Positions 40,112 through 49,774 of a stretch of 64,000 bases of DNA are shown here, piece after piece (within the stretch, counting starts at the first letter, position 1; every line of letters begins with the position of its first letter). The position numbers and the translations under genes are program-made. The notes under the pieces are model-generated. The model saw only the letters and a program-made list of their open reading frames with translations, was not told the origin of the DNA and ran no database searches. The DNA comes from Glycomyces paridis (lineage in GTDB: Bacteria > Actinomycetota > Actinomycetes > Mycobacteriales > Micromonosporaceae), in contig NZ_STGX01000016.1 in assembly GCF_004912155.1 (NCBI RefSeq), positions 81,199 through 145,198 on the forward strand, given 5' to 3'.

Positions 40112-41311
40112 TCACCCGAGAGGGCGCTTCGGCCAGCCGCGGGGCACGTGACGGGCGAAGGCGGCGGGCACCCGCAGCTCGTGGCCGCGGAACAGGTCCA
40201 GTTCCGCGGCCTCTTCGCGCGTGACCCAGCGGTGGTCCGAGGCTTCGAGCTCGGCCAGCCGGATCGGCTGGTCCACGTCGATCCTGCGGGCCGTGAAGCT
40301 CATGATCATCGGCGCCCGCGAATCGCCCAGGTTCGTGTCGCGCTTGTCGAACGCCCACGACAGGCTCGTCAGCTCGACGTCCAGGCCGGTCTCCTCGGCC
40401 GCCTCGCGCACGGCCGACATGCCGACCGGCTCGCCGACCTCGGCCATGCCGCCGGGTACGGCCCACTGGCCGGTGTCGGTGCGGCGGATGACCAGGAGCC
40501 GTCCCTCGTCGTCGAAGACCGCCGCGTCAGCGCCGGTCGAGACGCACGGCGCCGCGAGGTCCCCGCAGTCGATCCGCGGGTACGCCACCTCGGCCGCCTC
40601 GGTGTGCTCGCACAGCGCCGAGATGCGCTCTCGCCGTTCGAGTCCGTACGGGCTGTCGACCGTCTCAAGGGCCTCCGCGGCGAGGGCGGCGACCTCGGCG
40701 AGGATCTCCCGCACCGCCGCCGAGACGCGCAGCGGCTTGCGCTCCAATCGGACCGCACTGGCCTCGGGGGCCAGTTCCAGGAGGTAGCCCTCCAGGTCGG
40801 GGTCGCCGGGTTCGAGGAGGGCCGTGACGGCCCCGCCGTCGAGTGCGGTCGCGAACTCGTAGACGAGCAGGTAGGTGTGCGGGCACGGCAGGTTGCACAG
40901 GTCGGTGTCGGCGATCGCGAACGGCCCCTCCGGGACCTCGGCGCCCAGTGCGGCGGCGACCGCCGCGACCCTGCTCCCGAGGGTGCGCTCGCCGAGGCGC
41001 TTGCGGTGCACGATCCGCGTCCCGTCACCGCAGACGATGCGGAACTCCGTGCCGGGCAAGGGTGTCCGCAGCACGGTGTCGCCTTCGAAGATCGCGAGGA
41101 TCTCGGCACTGGAGCGGTGGTCGACCTCGGCCATGAGCGCCGCGGCGTGCACGCGCAGGCGCCGCAGGCGCGCTCCCTCCTCCGGCTCGGCGCCCCAGTA
41201 CAGGCCGTTCGCGGCCTCGGCACGGAGCATCCCCGCGAGCCGGGCGAGGCCCACGGCCGCCTCCAGGTCGGCGAGGTCGGCGTGTTGCGGTGCGTTCCGG
41301 TCGGCTTCCAT
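40112..41311 (-). CDS. Nudix hydrolase with long N-terminal region
   Basis: A 399-residue protein. The Nudix box GGMAEVGEPVGMSAVREAAEETG lies around residues 292-314 and contains the REAAEE metal-binding core. The N-terminal LARLAGMLRAEAANGLYWG resembles the Nudix N-terminal recognition helix pair seen in YjhB-type proteins, and an unusual domain at about 60-220 with Cys residues (DTDLCNLPCPHTY) separates them. It would hydrolyse a nucleoside diphosphate derivative; the target is unknown. Confidence 0.82.
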   Translation of the reverse strand: MEADRNAPQHADLADLEAAVGLARLAGMLRAEAANGLYWGAEPEEGARLRRLRVHAAALMAEVDHRSSAEILAIFEGDTVLRTPLPGTEFRIVCGDGTRIVHRKRLGERTLGSRVAAVAAALGAEVPEGPFAIADTDLCNLPCPHTYLLVYEFATALDGGAVTALLEPGDPDLEGYLLELAPEASAVRLERKPLRVSAAVREILAEVAALAAEALETVDSPYGLERRERISALCEHTEAAEVAYPRIDCGDLAAPCVSTGADAAVFDDEGRLLVIRRTDTGQWAVPGGMAEVGEPVGMSAVREAAEETGLDVELTSLSWAFDKRDTNLGDSRAPMIMSFTARRIDVDQPIRLAELEASDHRWVTREEAAELDLFRGHELRVPAAFARHVPRGWPKRPLG

Positions 41312-41401
41312 GGCGCTCCTTCGCTCGTCGGGACGTCAGATCGTACGCCGTCCCGCTGCGGCCCAGACGACTCCGAACCGATGTCGCGGCCTCCTGGGCG
41401 G

Positions 41402-42028
41402 TCAGCGCCGCTTCAGGATGAGTCCCTGGTACTGGTCGATCGCGCTGTCCAGGGCAGTGAGGGTCACCTCGACGGTGTCGAAGCGCTCGGCCGCGATCGC
41501 CTGGATGCGGTCGGCGGTGAAGAAGGAGAAGAACCGCTTGGGCTCGTACCGGTCGGTCTCCCAGATCCCTTCGTGGTCCTGGCCGCCGTACTGGCCCCAG
41601 TAGAACAGCCCGCCCGGGGCGAGGACGCGGCGCACCTCGTCGAGCACGCCCGGCAGGGCGGCGCGCGGGACGTGCAGGAGGCAGTTCATGCCCCAGACCG
41701 CGTCGAAGGAGCCGTCGGGGAAGTCGAGGTCGGCGAAGTCCATGACCCGGGCGTCCAGTCCCTTGGCACAGCACAGCGCCACCAGCTCCGGGGAGAGGTC
41801 GACGCAGGTCACCTCGAAGCCCTCGTCGGCGAAGCGGCGCCCGCTCACGCCGTGGCCCGCGCCGATCTCCAGCAGGCGGACCGCGCCCGCCTCGCGCAGG
41901 CGGTCGATGAAGCGCGCCCGCTCCACCGGCTTCCACTCGGCGTCGTCCATCGCCCCGCGGGCCTCCGCGTCGGCGTCGTAGGCGCGGCGCAGATCCTGCT
42001 TCAAAGCCTCGTAATCCATGTGGCACAT
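41402..42028 (-). CDS. Class I SAM-dependent methyltransferase
   Basis: A 208-residue protein. LLEIGAGHGVSGRRFA (about 52-67) is motif I, VTCVDLSPELVALC follows, and VWGMNCLLHVPRAALPGVLDEVRRVLAPGG region (about 110-138) is the Methyltransf_25-like core. FYWGQYGGQDHEGIWETDRY near 141 recalls methyltransferases annotated as SAM-dependent in actinobacteria without known substrate. Two in-frame starts (42028 and 42019) are possible; neither has a clear ribosome site. Confidence 0.85.
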   Translation of the reverse strand: MCHMDYEALKQDLRRAYDADAEARGAMDDAEWKPVERARFIDRLREAGAVRLLEIGAGHGVSGRRFADEGFEVTCVDLSPELVALCCAKGLDARVMDFADLDFPDGSFDAVWGMNCLLHVPRAALPGVLDEVRRVLAPGGLFYWGQYGGQDHEGIWETDRYEPKRFFSFFTADRIQAIAAERFDTVEVTLTALDSAIDQYQGLILKRR

Positions 42029-42045
42029 GGTGCCAGAGGCCCGAT

Positions 42046-42579
42046 TCAGCGCAGGCCGGCGCCCGCGAGCGCCCGGTTGCGGGCCTTGCGCGGGAGGCGG
42101 TCGACGTAGAGGGTCCCGTCGAGGTGGTCGGTCTCGTGCTGGAGGCAGCGGGCGAGGGTGCCGGTGCCCTCGATGCGGATCGGGCGGCCCGCGGGGTCGA
42201 AGCCCTCCACGACGGCCGTGGCCGCGCGGGGGGTCTCCTCGAAGGAGCCGGGCACCGAGAGGCAGCCCTCGGAGCCCACCATGAGCTCGCGCGGCGGCTC
42301 GGGCAGCACGAGGACGGGGTTGACGAGGGCGGCGACGGTACGTTCGCCGTCGGCGTCCTCGCAGTCGAGCACGAACACGCGGGAGCCGATCCCGAGCTGG
42401 TTGGCGGCCAGGCCGACCCCGTTCGCGGCGTACATGCTCGCGAACATGTCCTCGACGAGCTTCGCGAGGTCCGGGCCGAACTCCTCGACCGGGGCGCAGG
42501 GCCGGTGCAGGACCGGGTCGCCGTAGTGGACGATCAGGCGCGCCTCGCCGCCCGCCCCCGGTTGCCGCTCGTCCGCCAC
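42046..42579 (-). CDS. def: Peptide deformylase
   Basis: A 177-residue metalloenzyme that removes the formyl group from the N-terminal methionine of new proteins. All three motifs are present: GVGLAANQ (54-61), EGCLSVP (104-110, metal ligand C106) and QHETDHLDG (147-155, H148, E149, H152). The length suits type I/III deformylases of Gram-positive bacteria. GTG start at 42579. It follows a methyltransferase gene in the same direction after a 17-base gap. Confidence 0.95.
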   Translation of the reverse strand: MADERQPGAGGEARLIVHYGDPVLHRPCAPVEEFGPDLAKLVEDMFASMYAANGVGLAANQLGIGSRVFVLDCEDADGERTVAALVNPVLVLPEPPRELMVGSEGCLSVPGSFEETPRAATAVVEGFDPAGRPIRIEGTGTLARCLQHETDHLDGTLYVDRLPRKARNRALAGAGLR

Positions 42580-42781
42580 TGCCGCTCCCCCGTTCGCATC
42601 GGCCGAAGCCGCACCACTATTGCAAGTTCATGGCAATAATACCCGCTCGCGGCGGGAGCGGACCGCGGTCCTGATCCGATCGATAGTCGTCTGTATCCCC
42701 GTCGTTACGCTCGCGGCCCATCATTGACGAGAACGAGTACTCGCGCACCCCCGACCCTTCCCACCCCTTGCGAGGCAATGC

Positions 42782-43771
42782 ATGAGGCTGTTCAGAAAAT
42801 CCATTGTGGCCGTTTCGGCCGCACTGCTCCTGGCGGGCTGCTCCTCCTCGGCCGGCGACGGCGGCGGCGAGGCCGCGCCCGAGGCGGCGGACGAGCAGGG
42901 CGCCGTCGAGACGAACGCCCCCGCCGACGCCCAGGTCCCCGCCGAGGAGCGCGCCGTCATCTACGAGGCGACCCTCGGCGTCCGCGACGAGGACCCCGAG
43001 AAGGTCGCCGAGGACGCCTGGGACCTCACCGAGTCCCTCGGCGGCTTCGTCACCGAGGACCGGCGCGAGCGCACCGGCGACGAGGAGACCGCCTCCTCGA
43101 GCGCCCGAATGGTCCTGCGCATCCCCTCGGCCTCGTTCGCCGAGGCGATGGACGCGCTGGTCGCGCTGGCCGACGACGAGCTGGACCGGACCGTGACCAC
43201 CGAGGACGTCACCGAGGCGGCCGTGGACCTGGCCTCCCACATCGAGACCAAGCGGGCGAGCGTCGAACGAGTCCGGGAGCTGCTGGCCGAGGCCGACTCG
43301 GTGCAGGCGATCCTGGACCTGGAGACGGAGCTGGCGAACCGCGAGGGCGACCTAGCCGCGCTGGAGTCGCAGCTGGCCGACCTCCAGGACCGGGTCGCCT
43401 TCTCCACCATCGAGTTCACGGTGACCGCGCCGCCCGCGACCGAGGCCGAACCGGAGCCCGCGGGCTACCAGGGGCCGGAGAACTTCTGGGACGGCCTGGT
43501 GGCCGGGACCGGGGGCGCGCTGAACGTGCTCGTCGCCGTGTCGGTGGTCCTCGGCGTGCTGCTGCCGTTCCTCCCGATCGCCGCGCTCGTGGCCGCCGCG
43601 ATCGTCGTGCCGATCCGGCTCTCGCGTCGCCGCAGGGAGCGTCTGCGCGCCGACCCGGCGCCCGCGAGGTTCCCGTTCCCGGCCGCTCCGGTCCTCCAGC
43701 AGGCGGGCCCGGTCGGCCCTCCCGGCCCGGCGGCGTTCGGGGGCGAGGAGGAGCCGCCGCCGCGCGGCTGA
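42782..43771 (+). CDS. DUF4349-family lipoprotein
   Basis: A 329-residue exported protein. Residues 1-21 are a signal peptide ending in the lipobox LAGC, so C20 is lipidated. After an acidic linker, residues 55-225 form the DUF4349 domain with VIYEATLGVRDEDPEKVAE at its start and a long coiled coil near 155-205 (LDLETELANREGDLAALESQ region). A transmembrane helix at about 245-280 and a Pro-rich tail follow. Function of the family is unknown; it is thought to act at the envelope. Confidence 0.85.
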   Translation: MRLFRKSIVAVSAALLLAGCSSSAGDGGGEAAPEAADEQGAVETNAPADAQVPAEERAVIYEATLGVRDEDPEKVAEDAWDLTESLGGFVTEDRRERTGDEETASSSARMVLRIPSASFAEAMDALVALADDELDRTVTTEDVTEAAVDLASHIETKRASVERVRELLAEADSVQAILDLETELANREGDLAALESQLADLQDRVAFSTIEFTVTAPPATEAEPEPAGYQGPENFWDGLVAGTGGALNVLVAVSVVLGVLLPFLPIAALVAAAIVVPIRLSRRRRERLRADPAPARFPFPAAPVLQQAGPVGPPGPAAFGGEEEPPPRG

Positions 43772-43872
43772 GGTTCGGAGGAGGCGGGGCGGGCCCGCCT
43801 CCTTCCGCCGCGGCGGAACCGGCCCGGTTGTCGGACCCGCGAGGGACGATCGTGGGGTCGAGAGGAGCACAC

Positions 43873-44220
43873 ATGCCGACATGGGACGACGTGGTGGCGA
43901 TCGCCAGGCGCTTTCCGGAGGTCGAGGAGACCACCAGCTGGCAGACGCCGTCGCTGAAGGTGAAGGGCAAGTTCTTCGCGCGGCTGCGCACCGAGGCCGA
44001 GGGCGGGCTCGCGATCGTGTGCGATCCGGGCGAGAAGGCCGCGCTGCTCGCGTCGAAGGACCCGGCGTTCTTCACCACCGCGCACTACGACGGCTATCCG
44101 ATGGTGCTGGTGCACCTCGACCGGATCGACGAGGTGCGGCTCGCAGAGCTGGTCGAGGACGCGTGGCTCATCAAGGCGCCCGTGCGCGTGCGAAAGGCCT
44201 ACGAAGCCTCGGAGGGCTGA
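43873..44220 (+). CDS. MmcQ/YjbR-family protein
   Basis: A 115-residue protein with AGGAGC before its ATG. WDDVVAIARRFPEVEETTSW (residues 4-23), KVKGKFFARL and the ending LIKAPVRVRKAYE match the MmcQ/YjbR family, small DNA-binding-like proteins. Function uncertain. It converges with and overlaps the DMT exporter gene by 22 bases. Confidence 0.85.
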   Translation: MPTWDDVVAIARRFPEVEETTSWQTPSLKVKGKFFARLRTEAEGGLAIVCDPGEKAALLASKDPAFFTTAHYDGYPMVLVHLDRIDEVRLAELVEDAWLIKAPVRVRKAYEASEG

Positions 44221-45188
44221 GCCGCTCCCCGGGCGGCCCGGGTGCGGCGCAGGGCGCGGGCGTTGGCGAGGACGACGCCGACGATCACCGTCAGCCCGCC
44301 CGCCACCTGGGCCGCGGTGTACGCCTGCCCGGCCAGGATCGTGAACGCCGCGGTGAACACGGTGATGAGGTTGAGGAACACGCCCGCGCGGCCCGGCGGG
44401 ATCACGGTCAGGGCCCGGTTCCACAGCAGGTACGAGAGCACCGACGGGAACACCGCGATGAACAGCAGCGAGGCCAGCGCGGTGCCCGTGCCGGGCAGGG
44501 CGGGGCCGCCGGTGGCGAGGCTGATCGGGGCGAGGAGGACGACGGCGAGGGCGGCCTGCGCGGCGGTGGCGGTGACCGGGGGCAGGCGCGGGGCGCGGCG
44601 TCCGATGACGGTGTAGGCGGTCCAGGCGGCGATGGCGCCGATCATGAGGAGTTCGCCGGTGCCGAAGCCGGTGCCGAAGCCGGAGTCGAGGAGGGTGCGC
44701 GGGTCGCCGTCGCCGAGGACTATGAGGACGCCGAGTAGTGCGAGGGCGACGCCGCCGACGGCGAGGGGCGTGAGTCGTTCACGGAGGAACACTGCGGCGG
44801 CGAGGGTGATCATGGCGGGGTTGAAGGCGTTGACGAGGGAGGCGCTGAAGGCGTCGGTGTGTTCGAGCGCGGCGTAGAGGAAGAGGTTGTAGGCGAGCAT
44901 CCCCAGGACGCTGAGGGCGAGGAGCCAGGGCCAGGCGCGCAGGACCGCGCGCGGGTCGGGGCGCTCGGTGGCGAGGGCGATCACCACGAGCGGCACGAGG
45001 GCGAGGCTCCAGCGCAGGAGGGTGAGCGAGAGCGGGTCGATGGTCGCGACGGCGATCGCGCCGATGACGTAGTTGCCGGCCCAGAAGAGGGTGGCGCCGA
45101 GGAGTGCGGCGACGGCGGACCAGAGGGCGCGGCGGCCGGGTCGGGGCGGATCGGCGGGCGGGGCGGCTTCGATCCGGGTGTCGTTCAC
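44199..45188 (-). CDS. EamA-family (DMT) exporter
   Basis: A 329-residue membrane protein with ten predicted helices in two EamA repeats of about 140 residues each. LLGATLFWAGNYVIGAIAV opens the first repeat, and IGAIAAWTAYTVIGRRAPRL opens the second. PSVLSYLLWNRALTVIPPGRAGVF is typical of the C-terminal repeat. Family members export amino acids or metabolites. GTG start at 45188. The basic tail RALRRTRAARGA lies in the cytoplasm. Confidence 0.88.
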   Translation of the reverse strand: MNDTRIEAAPPADPPRPGRRALWSAVAALLGATLFWAGNYVIGAIAVATIDPLSLTLLRWSLALVPLVVIALATERPDPRAVLRAWPWLLALSVLGMLAYNLFLYAALEHTDAFSASLVNAFNPAMITLAAAVFLRERLTPLAVGGVALALLGVLIVLGDGDPRTLLDSGFGTGFGTGELLMIGAIAAWTAYTVIGRRAPRLPPVTATAAQAALAVVLLAPISLATGGPALPGTGTALASLLFIAVFPSVLSYLLWNRALTVIPPGRAGVFLNLITVFTAAFTILAGQAYTAAQVAGGLTVIVGVVLANARALRRTRAARGAAQPSEAS

Positions 45189-45278
45189 GTTCTCATTGTG
45201 GCCCAGGCGGTCCGGCGGGTGGTGTGCGAGGGGCCGGTGTGATCGCCGCGCCGGCGGGGCCGGCGCGGCGATCGGGTC

Positions 45279-47834
45279 TCACAGGCTCCAGACCTCAACG
45301 AGGCCGGTGGCGGTGCCGGTGACGACGACGGGGTGGCCGTCGATCTCGGCGACGGCGGCGGTCGTGAGGGCCTCGTCGCCGGAGTGCGGGGCGAAGGCCT
45401 CGCCGATCTGCTCGCCGGTTTCGAGGTCGAACAGGCTCAGGCCCTTGTCGCCGCGGACGAGCGCGACGGCCTTGCCGTCGAGTTCGGTCAGGATCACGCT
45501 GGTCGCGGCCTGGTAGAGCTCGATGCCGGCGGTGCCGTAGGGCTCGGCGGTGGCGAGGTCCCAGGCCTGCACGGAGCCTTCGGAGGTGACGGTGACGCCG
45601 AGGGCCTTCCCTGCGGCGGTGCCCGCGGTGTAGGCGTAGACGTCGCTGCCGAGTTGGTCGAAGGTGCTGCCGACGGTCTCGCCGGTTTCGAGGTCGGCCA
45701 CGAAGACGCGGCTCTCGTAGACGCCGGTCTGTCGGAGGGTGCCGTCGAGTTCGGTCAGGACGCTGGAGTCGCTGTAGGCGAGGCTGATGTCGGCGATGGG
45801 TTCGCCGTTGAACAGCTGGATCGTGTCGCTGCCGGAGATGTATACGGGGATGTCGCCCTGGACGCCGGCCCAGTAGACGTCGTTCCAGCTGGTCTCGCGG
45901 GTGACGATGGGGTTCTCGGGGTCGTCGAGGTACCAGACGGCCTCGGTGGAGTAGTCGCGGGAGAAGACCACGGAGCGGCCTTCGAACTCGAAGACGGAGA
46001 GGTGGTCGATGGCCTCGTCGTGGCCTCGGAAGGTCGCGATGTCCTTGCCGGTGGCGAGGTCCCAGACGCGGACGAGCCCGTCTTCGCCGCCGCTGACTGC
46101 CACGGGGACGCCGTCGATGAAGCCGGTGCGGACCTGGTTGACTCCGCCGACGTGGGCGCTGTTGACGGCGGCGACGAGGTCGCCCTGCACGGCTTCGGCG
46201 AGGGGCACGAAGGCGCTGTCGTCGCCGGCGCCCGCGGGTCCGGCGCTGTCCTCGCCTTCTTCGCCGGCGGTCTCGGCGCCGTCGTCGGCGGCGGTTTCGG
46301 TGATGTCCTGTTCGTTGGCGCCGTTGCCGTCGCCGTCGTCGCGTCCGCTGAGGGCCACGGGGATGGCGATTGCGGCGAACGCGATGACGATGACGATCGC
46401 GACCGTAGCGAGGGTGATGACGCCCGCCTTGGACTTGATCCAGGGGCCGTTCTCGGCGGGCGGCTGGGGACCGCCCGGGATCGGGCCGGTCTGGTGGGGC
46501 GGCTGCATGGGGCCGGTCATGTGGCTCTGCTGGACCGGCGAGGTCGGGTGGGGCTGGGTCATCGGGCCGGGCGGCGGGGCGGAGACCGCCTGCGGGGTCG
46601 GCTGGGACTGGGTCTGGGCCCGTGGCTGGGACGGGCTCGGCAGCTGCATGGTCTGGCTGGTCGGGGCCGGGGCGGGCGGGAGGACCGGGGCGGGCTGCGG
46701 GGTCGCGGCGGTCTGCGGCGGGAGGGCCGGGCTGGGGACCGGGGCGGGCGAGCTGACGGTGTGCCTGGCGACGAGGCCGCCTTCGGAGACGGCGAGTTCG
46801 GGCTGCTCGATCGCGGCCGGGGCGAGGCCGAGCTCGCGGTGCAGGAGGGTCGCCACGAGCGGCATCCGGCTGGCGGCGCCGACGAGGAAGACCGCGGCGA
46901 CCTGCTCTTTGGCGAGGCCGGACTCGCGGATGACGCCTTGGGTGACGCGGACGGTGCGCATGACCAGGGGCGCGCAGACCTGCTCGACCTCGTCGCGGGT
47001 GAGGTGGGCGTCGACGTCGAGGAGCGGGATGGTCAGCTCGGTCGAGGCGCTGCGAGAGAGGCGCTCCTTGGCCTGGCGGACCTCGTCCATGAAGGCGGCG
47101 CGGTGGCGCAGGTCGGCGGTGTCGGTCGGGGCGGTGAGCCGCTGCCAGCGCTCGTCGTCGGGCTGGACGCTGGAGGCGAGGTGCTCGGCGAGGGCCTGGT
47201 CGAAGTCGAGGCCGCCGAGGTCGTCGGCGCCGTCGACGGCGATGACGTCGAAGCCGTTCGGGCCCTGGCGCAGGACGGTGGCGTCGAAGGTGCCGCCGCC
47301 GAGGTCGTAGACGACGACGCCGCCTCCGGGCGGGACGTTGGTGCCGAGGGTCTGGACGAAGTAGCTGGCGGCGGCGACGGGTTCGGCGACGAGGTCGACG
47401 CGGCCGAGGCCGGCGGCCGAGGCGGCGTCGGCGATGACGTGGCGGCGGGTGGGGCCCCAGGCGGCGGGGACGGTGACGGTGACGGGTCCGAGCGAGCCGA
47501 GGGTCTGGGTGCACTCGCGGGCGACGCGGCTGAGGACGGCGGCGAAGACGCTGGTCACGGGGATCTCGGTCTCGCCGAGGAGGATCGCGGCGTCGTCGAT
47601 GCGCCGTTTGGGGTTGGGCTCGTACCGTTCGGGCTTGCGGCGTCCGGAGTGGACGGCGTCGGCGCCGACGACGGGGCCGCCGTCGTCGTTCATGAAGACC
47701 GCGGAGGGCAGTTGCGGCGAGCCGTCGAACAGCTGCTGGTGGACCCGCCCGTCGGCGCGGCGGATGGTTGCGACGGTGTGCGAGGTGCCGAAGTCGATGC
47801 TGATCGAGGCGGGCCGGGGGTTGCTGAAGGACAT
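45279..47834 (-). CDS. Membrane-anchored Hsp70-type ATPase fused to a repeat (propeller-like) domain
   Basis: An 851-residue protein. Residues 1-360 form an Hsp70/DnaK ATPase: SISIDFGTSHTVATIRR (phosphate 1), VVVYDLGGGTFDATVLRQ (phosphate 2) and AVFLVGAASRMPLVATLL (adenosine motif). A Pro/Gln-rich linker (about 375-470) leads to one transmembrane helix (GVITLATVAIVIVIAFAAIA). Beyond residue 525, an exported region carries repeated units such as VWDLATGKDIATFRG and AWDLATAEPYGTA, like WD40 or YVTN propellers. The DnaK substrate domain is absent. I chose ATG 47834 because it stands at a fitting distance; the frame extends upstream. Function unknown, perhaps sensing outside and acting inside. 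Confidence 0.82.
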   Translation of the reverse strand: MSFSNPRPASISIDFGTSHTVATIRRADGRVHQQLFDGSPQLPSAVFMNDDGGPVVGADAVHSGRRKPERYEPNPKRRIDDAAILLGETEIPVTSVFAAVLSRVARECTQTLGSLGPVTVTVPAAWGPTRRHVIADAASAAGLGRVDLVAEPVAAASYFVQTLGTNVPPGGGVVVYDLGGGTFDATVLRQGPNGFDVIAVDGADDLGGLDFDQALAEHLASSVQPDDERWQRLTAPTDTADLRHRAAFMDEVRQAKERLSRSASTELTIPLLDVDAHLTRDEVEQVCAPLVMRTVRVTQGVIRESGLAKEQVAAVFLVGAASRMPLVATLLHRELGLAPAAIEQPELAVSEGGLVARHTVSSPAPVPSPALPPQTAATPQPAPVLPPAPAPTSQTMQLPSPSQPRAQTQSQPTPQAVSAPPPGPMTQPHPTSPVQQSHMTGPMQPPHQTGPIPGGPQPPAENGPWIKSKAGVITLATVAIVIVIAFAAIAIPVALSGRDDGDGNGANEQDITETAADDGAETAGEEGEDSAGPAGAGDDSAFVPLAEAVQGDLVAAVNSAHVGGVNQVRTGFIDGVPVAVSGGEDGLVRVWDLATGKDIATFRGHDEAIDHLSVFEFEGRSVVFSRDYSTEAVWYLDDPENPIVTRETSWNDVYWAGVQGDIPVYISGSDTIQLFNGEPIADISLAYSDSSVLTELDGTLRQTGVYESRVFVADLETGETVGSTFDQLGSDVYAYTAGTAAGKALGVTVTSEGSVQAWDLATAEPYGTAGIELYQAATSVILTELDGKAVALVRGDKGLSLFDLETGEQIGEAFAPHSGDEALTTAAVAEIDGHPVVVTGTATGLVEVWSL

Positions 47835-47944
47835 GGGGCCACTGTAGTTTCCGCGTTCCAGAGGAGCGGGCACCGGCCGGGTCGGGTGTGGACGGGTCGT
47901 GCCGAGGCGTTGCGGGAGGCTCGGACTGGTGATCGAATGGAGGC

Positions 47945-49774
47945 ATGAACGCCTACATCACCGCCGCCGGCGCGTACCTCCCCGGCGATCCGGTCGGCAA
48001 CGACGAGATCGCCGCCCGTCTCGGCGGGGTCGACCCGCGCGGCGACCGGCTGCGCCGCCGCGTCCTGGCCGCCAACGGCATCGTCGGGCGCCATTACGCG
48101 ATCGACGCGAAGGGCCGGACCACGGAGCTGAACGAGGAGCTGGCGGCGGCCGCGGTCGGCGCGGCCCTCGCGGACCGGGGCGCGAGCGCCGCCGACCTGG
48201 ACATGCTCGCGACCGCGACGACGCAGGGCGACCTGCTGGTGCCGGGGTTCGCCTCGATGGTCCACGGCCGCGTCGGCGGCGGGCCGATGCAGCTGCTCTC
48301 GGCCGCGGGCGTGTGCGCGTCGAGCCTGGCGGCGCTGGACGCTGCCGTGGCGAAGGTGCGCCTGGGCGACCGGCGCCGCGCCGCGGTGGTCGGCAGCGAG
48401 CTGTCGAGCCGGTGGCTGCGCGGCTCGCGGTTCAACGGCTCGGGCGGGGACGGCGACGCGCACTTCCTGCGGTGGATGCTCTCCGACGGGGCCGGGGCGG
48501 TCCTGGTCGAGGACCGGCCGCGCGCGGACCGGCCGTCGCTGCGCGTGGACTGGGTGCGGACGGTGTCGCTCGCCCACGAGCACGCGGTGTGCATGAGGGC
48601 GGGCATGGACGACGGGGCCGCGCCGCAGGCCGGGCGGACCTGGCAGGACCTCGGCGGCGCCGCGGCCGCCGAACAGGCCGGGATGATGCTGCTGCGCCAG
48701 GACACGAGCGCGCTCGGAGACCTCGCCGAGGCGGGACTGCGCGAGTTCCAGTCGCTCACCCGCGAGGGCCTGGTGGACCTCAAGCGGCTCGACCACGTGC
48801 TGTGCCACTACTCGACGAACGCGTTCCGCGACATCGTGTTCGAGCGGCTCGGCGAGGCCTCGGGCGGGGCGCTGGACACCGACCGGTGGTTCTCCAACCT
48901 GGAGACGAAGGGCAACACCGGGGCCGCCTCGATCTTCATCGCGTTGGAGGAGTGCTGGCGCACCGGGCGGTTCGAGCCGGGGCAGACGGTGCTGCTGGCC
49001 GTCCCCGAATCGGGGCGGTTCACGTTCGGGTTCGCGCACCTGACGTGCGTGGACGCCGAGGAGGCCGAGGCGCCGGTGCGGTACACGCCCGCGCCGCGGC
49101 GGGCCGTGGCTACCGACTCCGGGGACGTGAACGCCCGCCTGGAGGCGGTGTGGGGCGACTTCGAGGAGCGGCTCGACGAGGTCCCGGTCATGCGGCGCCT
49201 CGCGGAGGGGACCGTGACGATCGAGGACTACCGGCGGCTGCTGTTCAACCTGCGCCAGCAGGTCGCCGACGGCGCCCGCTGGATCTCGCGGGCCGCCTCG
49301 AACTTCTCGGTGGACCTGTTCGACCTGCGCAGCGCCGCGATCGGCCACGCCGCCGAGGAGCACCGCGACTTCATGCTTCTGGAACGCAACTACGCCGCCT
49401 GTGGCGGGTCCATGGAGGACATCCGCGCGGGAGAGAAGAACATCGGCTCGGAGGCGCTGTCGGCGTACATGTTCCACACCGCGAGCCAGCCCGACCCGGT
49501 CGGGCTCCTCGGCGCCATGTTCATCATCGAAGGCCTCGGCACCGGCAAGGCCGCCGGGTGGGCGGCCCGGTTCAGGGAGGTCCTGGGCCTGGCCGACGAC
49601 CAGGTCAGCTTCCTCGCCTACCACGGCGAGGCCGACGACGACCACTTCGCGAACCTCCAGGCGATCCTCGCCCAGCCGTGGATCGACGCGGCCGCCGCCG
49701 ACGCGATCGTCAAGACCGCCAAGGTCGTCGCCCGCCTGTACGCACTCCAGCTCGAAGAGCTCGACAATGTCTGA
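47945..49774 (+). CDS. Ketoacyl-ACP synthase III fused to a haem-oxygenase-like di-iron oxidase
   Basis: A 609-residue fusion. Residues 1-370 are a thiolase-fold KAS III with the full triad: C124 (AAGVCASS), H288 (LCHYSTNAF) and N324 (KGNTGAAS). Residues about 395-609 form an iron-containing redox (HDO) domain: a His/Glu cluster GHAAEEHRDF (467-476), E529 in FIIEG, and H560-x3-D564-x2-H567 in YHGEADDDHF. The first half could condense or transfer an acyl group; the second could oxidise or cleave the product, as UndA or SznF do on other substrates. Both halves look intact. Coupled by an eight-base overlap to the next gene. Confidence 0.87.
   Translation: MNAYITAAGAYLPGDPVGNDEIAARLGGVDPRGDRLRRRVLAANGIVGRHYAIDAKGRTTELNEELAAAAVGAALADRGASAADLDMLATATTQGDLLVPGFASMVHGRVGGGPMQLLSAAGVCASSLAALDAAVAKVRLGDRRRAAVVGSELSSRWLRGSRFNGSGGDGDAHFLRWMLSDGAGAVLVEDRPRADRPSLRVDWVRTVSLAHEHAVCMRAGMDDGAAPQAGRTWQDLGGAAAAEQAGMMLLRQDTSALGDLAEAGLREFQSLTREGLVDLKRLDHVLCHYSTNAFRDIVFERLGEASGGALDTDRWFSNLETKGNTGAASIFIALEECWRTGRFEPGQTVLLAVPESGRFTFGFAHLTCVDAEEAEAPVRYTPAPRRAVATDSGDVNARLEAVWGDFEERLDEVPVMRRLAEGTVTIEDYRRLLFNLRQQVADGARWISRAASNFSVDLFDLRSAAIGHAAEEHRDFMLLERNYAACGGSMEDIRAGEKNIGSEALSAYMFHTASQPDPVGLLGAMFIIEGLGTGKAAGWAARFREVLGLADDQVSFLAYHGEADDDHFANLQAILAQPWIDAAAADAIVKTAKVVARLYALQLEELDNV

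Noticed and set aside
45333..47948. 871-codon plus-strand frame
   Set aside because: It is antisense to the Hsp70-type gene, with Gly/Val/Asp-rich low complexity typical of shadow frames in GC-rich DNA.
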